Positions 47,801-56,795 of a stretch of DNA of 64,000 bases are shown here, piece by piece. Within the stretch, counting starts at the first letter, position 1. Every line of letters begins with the position of its first letter. The stretch spans positions 18,087,411 to 18,151,410 of the forward strand of contig CM046844.1 of the NCBI GenBank assembly GCA_025618425.1. Direction: 5' to 3'. The position numbers and the translations under genes are program-made. The stretch comes from Heliocidaris tuberculata (lineage: Eukaryota; Echinodermata; Echinoidea; Camarodonta; Echinometridae). Below the pieces are notes generated by a model. It saw only the letters and a list, made by a program, of their open reading frames with translations, did not search any database and was not told where the DNA came from.

Positions 47801-50800
47801 CTTAACAATCATACATAATCTTCTTTCGATGTTGACATGCAGAGGCTATACTCTTCGAGGTCGACGCGCGTATCACGGAAATCGACGGTGAAGCTGTTGA
47901 GTTCAGCGAAGACTTGAGAAACAGTTCGAGTGCGCGATTCAGCTATTTAGAGGACCTTATCTGCAATACGGTAGGTGTAGACGAATTCCCTATCTTAAAA
48001 TCTAGACTTCATAAATTTCATAATCATTTTATTAGATCGTATTATCATATTTGACAATAATGACTGGAAAAGTTCAGACTACATATATTAGATCTAGAGC
48101 ATACCATACTGAATTTTGCTCACATTACGACAGTGGCGGATTTAGGGGGGGGGGGCAATCCCGGCCCGTGCCCCCCCCCCTTTTGAGGGAAAACAATGCA
48201 TTGTGCCCCTCCTATTTGCGATTGTACCCCCCCCCCTTTTCGACCAGAAAACGTTTTTTTTTTTTTTTTTTGCTTGTCGGAGAATTATGGAGGGGAACTG
48301 GACCCCATAACCCCCCCCCCCCCCCCCACTGAGCGACTTTTGGAGGGCTGGCGAGACCAAAAAAATATGGGTCTCCCTCCAAGCAGTTTCCCAAAGTTGA
48401 CAATCCTGCATTTGTGTGCCCCCCCCCCCTTATACGAAATCCTGGATCCGCCCCTGCATTACGACACGCAGAAGACAAGCAGAAGACACGCACAATAACA
48501 TGTCACTGTAAATTTAGGTGAGTGATATACTCATCTACCCCTGTAGGAAAAAAGACAAAAAAGACTTTTCAAAATCCGGTCGTAGGTTCACACACCTACT
48601 GTAGCAATAGCCCTCAGAAACAAACTTCAGATATCCCATGGTGACGTGTTGTAACAAGTGATTACAGGTAGTATCTTGTTTCGGGTCGTATCTTGGCTCA
48701 GCGCTTGGTTTCGAGTCGTATCTTTACGATCTTTGTGCGGCGTATCTTAGCGTAGCTGAAGTCCAACTTGGATTTCACTTGGCACAAATTGCATCGCTTA
48801 AGGCCTCGAGATGATAGAAAAACTCAGTCGTAATCCGACTATTATAATAGTGTGGGCACCCGGTGTGGGCCTAAAACAAAAATTGTTTGTCTTGTCGTAC
48901 CATGGCTTATCGTACCATGTCAAATCACGTTAACTCGTTTCAATATCTGCTGCCTACAGAAATCATGTTTGGATTATGTAATATGACGATGTCATCATTA
49001 AAAAAAAAATGCTGCATAAGGCTACTGAATTTGCTCAGGGTTGATATATTACGACTTTTTGTGATCATGTTCATGTAGAGACCAAATTAACAAAAATAAC
49101 TGCTTTTAACTTTACTAAGATTTTTTTTTTCTTACCTCATCTGCAGGTGGATACAGTCCAGGATGCTATCTCCGGCTTTCTCGTCTGCCAAGTGACGTCA
49201 TTCTCGAACGGCAGCATCATCGCCGCAATCGAACTCTACTTCGATGAGCTGAGCAATGCCACCGAGACCGAGGTCTACAACGAGACGTTGGCGGCGTTTG
49301 AAGAGAGTAATATCACGGCTGAAGTCACCCGGGTTGAATGTAAGTGGTATCAGGCTTCCCGCCAGGAATTCGTTTAACCCTTGGTCCACATTGAGTGAAA
49401 CCACACCACGTATAGTGGTCATACTGACCACTACGCGGGACGAATGCAAAAATACTAGTCATTTTCTATCGCATGTACTTAAGGTATGGGGGAAAAGTAA
49501 GATAAATGTTTAAAATACTTCCTTTCAAATTCAGCGCTTTAAAATTTCTTTACTACCTTAAATGGCCGTTAGGAAGAACTTCTGATATTTCCAGCAAAAT
49601 CCAAAGTCAAAATCATGTCCAAAACCTAAGAAATCCCCGCCAATTTTTTTTGCGATCGCATGTTGTTTTCATGGTGCCGATGTTTTTAGACTAAATCGGC
49701 CAATAAAATTTTGTCCACAACGAAACTCGGTATCGCGTGCACATCGATCTCTACGATCGCACACACGGAAAATCGGGACTTACGTGTGCGCGATAGGAAC
49801 CGAACTTTTAACGACCGAATTTTTTAGCGGGAGATGTCAGCGCTCGCGGCGATCAGGAAATGTACATCATGACTTGCGATACCCCGTTTCGCCAGAAGTG
49901 ACAGTAAATTACGGATTTCATTTTCGAAATTATCTTTTCCAACATCGGTGAGTTGAATTTATTGTATTTCATGAATATGTTGGTGTCGTTTCTTGTAAAT
50001 TAAATGCCGATTATGAGTGAATGTTGGTGACTTTTGTGCAGTGGTGTTTTGAAAGTGTCGAGGTGGATGACTGCCTAGAGTCTACACACGAAGTATAGTA
50101 AAGTCGCTATGAGTGAGTGAAACATGGTTTTGCAGCATCCGAGGGTTTTATGCACAAGCCCAGTTCACAAGTATAATTATTACACGGTATTTTAAAAATA
50201 AGTCCCATGAACCTGGAGAAACCATCAGCGAAGGATGAAAAGCGGTCCAGAGCAGAAACTCATAAACACACACAAAAAAGGGCCATATAGTCCTTGGGTT
50301 GAAACAGGGTTTTCCCCTTTATAACCGCCTTGACACCAGTGCTGCCTTAATGGCTGCTCCCACGTTCTACGCCCACGCTACGCCCACTGCCCACAAGGGT
50401 TGCTCTGACGACGCTGAAGCTTGCTAGATATATAGCAACAATCAGTGCATGCAACATATGTTCTGGCTCCTGAAGTACAGTAACTCACAACAGGTTAATG
50501 GAATAGTTCATCTCTAGGCTAGGCTCTTTGGAACGAAAGATAAGAGCATACAGATACGCCATTTTCTGAATGCATTCAAATTCATACCCGTTTGCCTCAT
50601 GACGAATTACTTCAGTCACCTGTTTATCTACGAGTTATCGATTTCAATAGCCAGAATGCAGTCTCCAACGTTGTTGTTAGATCGGAAAATAGACCGGTTC
50701 GGTAATGTATTCAAATTTTATGCATAGCTTTCAAACAAAGGTTGTTCTTGACAACCTGAAAGCTTGCTCGAGGCTTTCCGGACATATCAACAAGTAATGT

Positions 50801-53800
50801 ATGCGAACTGGATTCCAAGCATTGAGGCTCATTTATAAAAAGCAGGTTAATGGAATAGCTCGTCACTGGGTGCTCAGAGAAGAAATGTGCACAAATTTGT
50901 ATACATTACAGAACCGGTCTATTGGGACAAACATTTTTCAATTTTTCATTTTTCAAACATGTGCGACATAGCTACACTTAATTTATGCAATCTGCATTCT
51001 GACCATTGAAGTAGAATACCTTGTAACAGGTTCATGCAAGAAGCACTTGACAAAATAACACGCTTAGAATTTGAATGCATTATGAAAAAGTGGTGTGGTG
51101 AACAATCTCAAGTTGAATTTACTAATAACATGGGCGTCGCCAGGGGGGGGGGGTGCGGAGGGTGCGAACGCACCCCCTCCTGACCCCCCCCCCCAAAAAA
51201 AAGGATTTTTTTTTTTTTTTTTTTGGGGGGGGGGGGGGGGAGGCGTCGCCGGGTGGAGGGGGGGGTGTCTTTTGAAAAGGGCGACATGTTCTTATTGTGT
51301 AGTGTCGAACAGCTCATATCTGCGCCACCAGCACCACTGCCTGACATTGGAGTTGGTAAATTTTGTCTTTTTTTTCCAAAAGGCACCCCCCTTGAAAAAA
51401 GCTGGTGACGGCACTGTAATGCTAATTGATATAGCCGATTTCTTGATGTTACTTCCTGGAACACTTTCTGACAAAATGTGCGGTTCGCCTGTTTTTGTAT
51501 GACATCATCAGTAAGGATGGAAATGGAATACATCACTAGTTACGTTCACACGATGGGAGCTAAACTTTAAGTTTCGCTTGTAGTTTCAAAACTTTAAGTT
51601 AACTTGTAGTTATCATGGTTATCTTGTAGTTTCAGACCGTATGAACGGACTTGTAGTTTCGAAACTTTAAGTTTACTTGAAGTTTTAGAACCACAAGCGA
51701 GCTTGTGGTTAAGGCCGAAACCACGAGCAGTGGGTGGTCCGTCGTAGAAGTTTTAGGCCATGTGAACGGAATAAACTGTAAGTTTCGCAAGCTTGTAATT
51801 AACGGTGACCTCGCTGTTCGTTTTAAATTTCCGGGTCTTACCCTTCGCGCGAATTATGAACACAGGAACTGTGTGTGTACTGTACACACAATCGGTAGTA
51901 TCTACTTCCGAGGTTAACCACAACGATCGCTCAGCTTGTAGTTTCAGCTCGTTGTTTCAAGCTCGTGTGAACCCTCGTTTCGCCAACTTCAAGTTTCGAA
52001 ACCACAAGTCCCGCATGAACGTAGATACTATGAACATGATGAACAAAGAGAGTGGACAAGATAAACAACCCCTCATTCTACCCCTGTAGTAGAAAACAGA
52101 ACATCACTTCATTGCTATTATGTAAAATAAGTAGAACATGTGAACATGCATGTGACACCTGTTTTACATATGTTCATATAATAGCAGTGAAGGTATGTTC
52201 TTTTGTCTTCTTCAACCGTTGAGAACGGTAGAATGAGGGGTTATTTTGTCCACTCTCTTTGTCCGTCATGTTCACAGTGCATGTTGCATGGTAAGTTGTT
52301 GCTATGTCAGGATATGACATCTTTCGGGTTTAATTTTTTTTTTTTTAATAGAGATTATTCACAACATTCTAACGTATTCGCAAACTGGGCCCCGTTTCAT
52401 AAAACTTGTTATCAATAACAAGTTACGATAGTTGTTATAAGCTACTGAAATCCTTGCATCTGATTGACTGAGAGCACATCTGTCATAGAAATGTGGCAGT
52501 TGTTACTGATAAAAAGTTTTATGAAACGGGACCCCGGTCTAATGATATGAAATTTAATGCTGCAAATAGAAACAGCCTATATATCATTCTAATCTTTTCT
52601 ATTGTTTGTTACTCAAACCATAATTGTTTACTCTTTCCATTCCTATTCACAGTGGTGGTGCCATCATTACCCACAACTGGGTCTACCCAAACACAAACAC
52701 CAATCACAGCAACAGGTAATAAATATCATTATAGACGCCCAGGGGCGGCGCTACAGGGGGGGCAGAGGGGGCGACCGCCCCCCCTATGATTTTTCAAGTA
52801 GTGAAAAAAGAAAAAAAAAAGAAGAAAAAAGAAGAAAAGGAGGAAGAAAAGGGAAGAAAAGGGAAGAAAGAAGAAAGAGGTGTATTAAAAAGAGAGGTCT
52901 TAAACATATAACTCTATATTACCCCTGTTATTTAATGGAGAAAAAATATAACGTCATCTTTAGGTCGTCTTGCCCCTCCTATCAAAATACCCTGGCGCCG
53001 CCCCTGTAGACGCCTTTACTCAGTGTTTTTAGTTATGTGCAATTCAGTCGAGTTCAAGTTTGAAGTTTCGTGTGTTACGCGACGTAAAATAAAAAAAAAA
53101 GAAAACAAGAAAGAAAAAGGAAAAGGAAGAAAAAACAAACACACATACCTAAACAAACACAAAAACAAATGCTAATAGTTTGGGGTTTTCTAAGTGAGAA
53201 TAACGTTCTGCATTGGTAGTAATGTCAAAAATATAAATGATTAATTATTTCGGGAGAGGGGCAAAGGTCTACAAGCTGACATTAACATAATCGGGAATCC
53301 GCTTATTTTGTAAATGATCGACGTACATTGCGCATGTAAAAACAACCAATGCAGAATATCCACTAAATAAGTATTTTTTTTTTCAATTCTAGAACATGGA
53401 ACTTCTGGCAGGACGACACACACCGCAAAACCTACGGAATCTAGTGGTACGTAATATATGAAGAAAAGAGGCAGATGATATTTAAGAATAAATATATTGT
53501 TTTTATATACCATACCTTGCAGCACTTTTCTTCGATTATTGATCTCACAGTGAGAAAACAATCAATGTGTTTGAAATTCCTACATAATAGTCGAATGGAC
53601 AGATAACAGTTTTAGTAAGAGAAAAGGCCAAATCGGCTTTCAATAATAATTGGGAAAGCCTTACGACTTGTCCAATGTCACTATTCCATTGGCAGCCAAT
53701 CGGGCCATTTCGACTGTGAGGAGAACAATAGCATGCGATTACAATTTTACTATTAATGTTACTATTGCGAACCTCATTTGGGAAGATTTTTACATGTCTG

Positions 53801-56751
53801 AATGCCAAAATCTAATAACATTGCAATTTTCTTCCAAATTTGGTTAGCAGTCGTATCGTTAACTTTGGGTCAGATGCGTCCCAAAAATGAGTGATGCACC
53901 TAGGGTAGTTATTCTTCACTTTTACCTTGTGATACTCGATGACATCATAACTACAGGGATTTCAGAGAATTCTTTTTAAGACACGATTTGAATAAGGACA
54001 CTATTAAATAGTAATGATAATGGACCATATTGAAAGCCGCCTAACTTTACACCAGGCTTAAACCCCACTTAAGTGCGAAGATTTAGTCCACCGAATTATG
54101 AAGTGCCAAATGTCACCCTCTATTAATATTACTAATCACCATGGTTCTAGAACTGAACGTAAAATTAATACAAAAGCTTGTCACGATAGAATTGATTTAT
54201 GATGCTCATTTCAGGCCCCCCCCCCAAAAAAAAATAATAATTTCGCTCCTTTATTTTGTTATGGTTACATAGTTATTATAATTTATACGGGACTTATGGG
54301 ATGACAAATGGCCTTCCATAAATCAGCTGCATAAGTTAAGGCACTTTTGAGAATACGGGCCAATGTCATTATTCTTCTCTGATTAGGAACAGCAGGATTC
54401 ACGAGCGAGACCAAGTTTTCGACAACGCACTTTGTTACGACAGCTAAACCGGCTAAAAGTAAGTAAATTTCGTCAGGAACATGATTAGCAATCAATTTTC
54501 ATTTAAACCTAAAATAAGAAAAAAGAAATACGAGAGGAGGAAACACGATAAGCAGTTGAAAAGACATAAAATATAGAAAAAAGTAGAGATGTAAGAAACA
54601 TGACCTACAGAAAGAAAGAAAAAAGACAGAGAAGATAATAGAGACAGAGGAAGAGTGAGGGGTATAAAGAAATCGAGAATGAGAGAAAGAGAGAGAGATA
54701 TAGAAATTATGCGTTTGAGAGAGAAAAAGAGAAGAAGGGAGAGAGATTGACAGAGATAGAAAGAGTGAGAGAAAAATAGAGAAAGAAAGGGGATACAGAG
54801 AAAAAGTAGGAGTACGATACGATAGGGTATATAGAAAGAGAAGAAGGAGAAAATGTAAGTGGTTGAGAAAGATAGAGATAAAGAGAGAGCAAAAAGATGA
54901 TAATGAAAGAAAACGATGGGGAAGCGATGATAATTATTTCTAAGCTATTTCGTTGCCATTCAAAGGCCTCTCCATTAAAAAGAATAATACGAATTTCCCG
55001 ACAACGGAAGAAAAAAAAAACAAAGAAACCTCACAGTATAAACATCAAGCAAACTAATATTCTCTTTGTTACGTCACTGTCACCAAGGTACCGCTGATAC
55101 CACTCTTCTAGTCATCTATATCTTGCTCCCTATCCTGGGTGTCCTCCTCCTCATCGCCATCGGGTTCATCCTCTACCAGAACAAGAAAGTTTCAGCCCAA
55201 TACGGTGCGCACAACCCCGGAGGCAAGAAACCAAAGAATTCAAAGAAACCCAAGAAAATGGCCAATACTTCAGCCGAGGTATAACTTTGATACCTGCTCA
55301 AGTTAAAGGGTGACTAAATTAAAAAATTGATTGCCCATTTTTCGTAGGAAGGAGTCATCAGGAGCCAAAAAATATCTATCACACACTTTTTTATGCATTC
55401 AGTCATATTTCATAATCATTTGAAAAGTACATTTTTGCTGATTTACACAGTCATAAGCCCCGCCCCTAAAAAAACCCATCGAGCGACATCATGATCACGT
55501 GATCTGTGACGTACGAGAAGTAAGGGAAAATATTCCACCAACCTATATACCGTGCGCGCCCGCAGGCCCCGGCAGGCCCAGCCCGGTGCCGAGCATGACA
55601 TTCACCTCATCGACCATTTGCATCGCATATTTACGTGTGTTTAATTCCTCACAATAACTTTGATTTTGGGACACAATTTCATCAGTAATGCCAAATCGGT
55701 GTATAGTTGCGGGCTGTAGCAAGACCCCTAAAGATGATGTAAGCCTACGTACATCATTTTCCTAAAGATGAAAATCTAGGTCGCAACGGTATTCTCACGC
55801 GGGCAGAGTGGCAAGGGCCAAGCGAGTGGAGTACAATTTGCAGTGATCACTTTTCTTCTCCAGCAGCTGCAGCAGCTTCACCCGCGGCCCCTTCCCCCCC
55901 CCGACCCCTTCACCATGCCTGGCGCGTCTTCTGCGAGGGGTTCAAACATAATGGTCGAATTCCCCTTGCCACTGCACTTGAGCTTCTTCTCTTTCGGTAT
56001 CGATAAATCATCTGATAAATCAGAGTTCGTATCTGGATCAAAAAAGTCCTTCAAATCGGACTCGCGATCACTATCCATCTATCTAAGTTACTCGAAGAAT
56101 TCAGCCAAAAATCTAAGTCAGTACTACCGTACTACATGTAAAGCGAAGTAAAAAAAGGCGAGAGTGAAAACAAACCAAACAAAAGCGTTCACCAGTCGCT
56201 TAGTACGAGGGGGAACATAGTTGCCGTACTAAAGATGTGTAGTACATTGCACAGACGCATAAAACGGCTGTGTACGCGTAAAGACCAATGCAAAACTATC
56301 GTTCGGCAAGCTCAGATGGATGAGAACATTGTTCAAAGAAAAGTTAAAAAAACAAAACAAGAGCTGTATATTTTGGCAAAAGTGTTCACTGATCTTAAAG
56401 AAAATATATTGATAATGATTATTCACTCCTTAGACTGTATTGATTAATTTCCCTTTTTCATAAATTGTCTGTTGAACAGAGGGGTCAAATACCGCATTGT
56501 GTGTACAATGTTACATTGCCGCAGCCTGTAGATCTTGTGCCTCTTACTCTTCATACGTCACTTGGGGGTGTGACGTCAATTAGCCAATCAGCTCACGAGT
56601 TTTCAGAAACGGTCCCCAAACCTCTACTTTTCCCCCTTTTTCACCAAAACGAGACATAATTTTGACAATCAATTGCCAGATTCGTGATTTTAATGCAAAA
56701 ATACATGGAAACGGCACCTTTTTTCTCTCTAATTTAGTCACCCTTTAAACG

Positions 56752-56795
<44 letters not shown>

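Larger units (their letters stand above)
49340..52652 (+). other. Intron 7 (3.3 kb), repeat-rich
   Basis: Contains an inverted repeat at 50440-51075, a G/C-run element at 51130-51415, and MITEs at 51540, 52031 and 52387. No exon was found. Confidence 0.6.
55307..56744 (+). mobile_element. TTAA-flanked DNA transposon remnant (Kolobok-like)
   Basis: Terminal inverted repeats AGGGTGACTAAATTA and TAATTTAGTCACCCT, with TTAA at both flanks (55303-55306, 56745-56748). Inside is a THAP-domain coding remnant and a short Lys/Gln-rich helix-like frame at 56235-56447. TTAA targets together with a THAP domain are known for the Kolobok superfamily. No transposase catalytic region remains. It makes up most of intron 11 and starts 28 bases after the donor. 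Confidence 0.8.

Noticed and set aside
49256..49513. Alternative + strand frame and a minus-strand frame over exon 7
   Set aside because: Shadows of the SEA coding frame, which alone agrees with both splice phases.
55688..56006. THAP domain as a host gene
   Set aside because: Frameshift, lack of exon structure, and position inside a TTAA/TIR-bounded element indicate a transposon relic.
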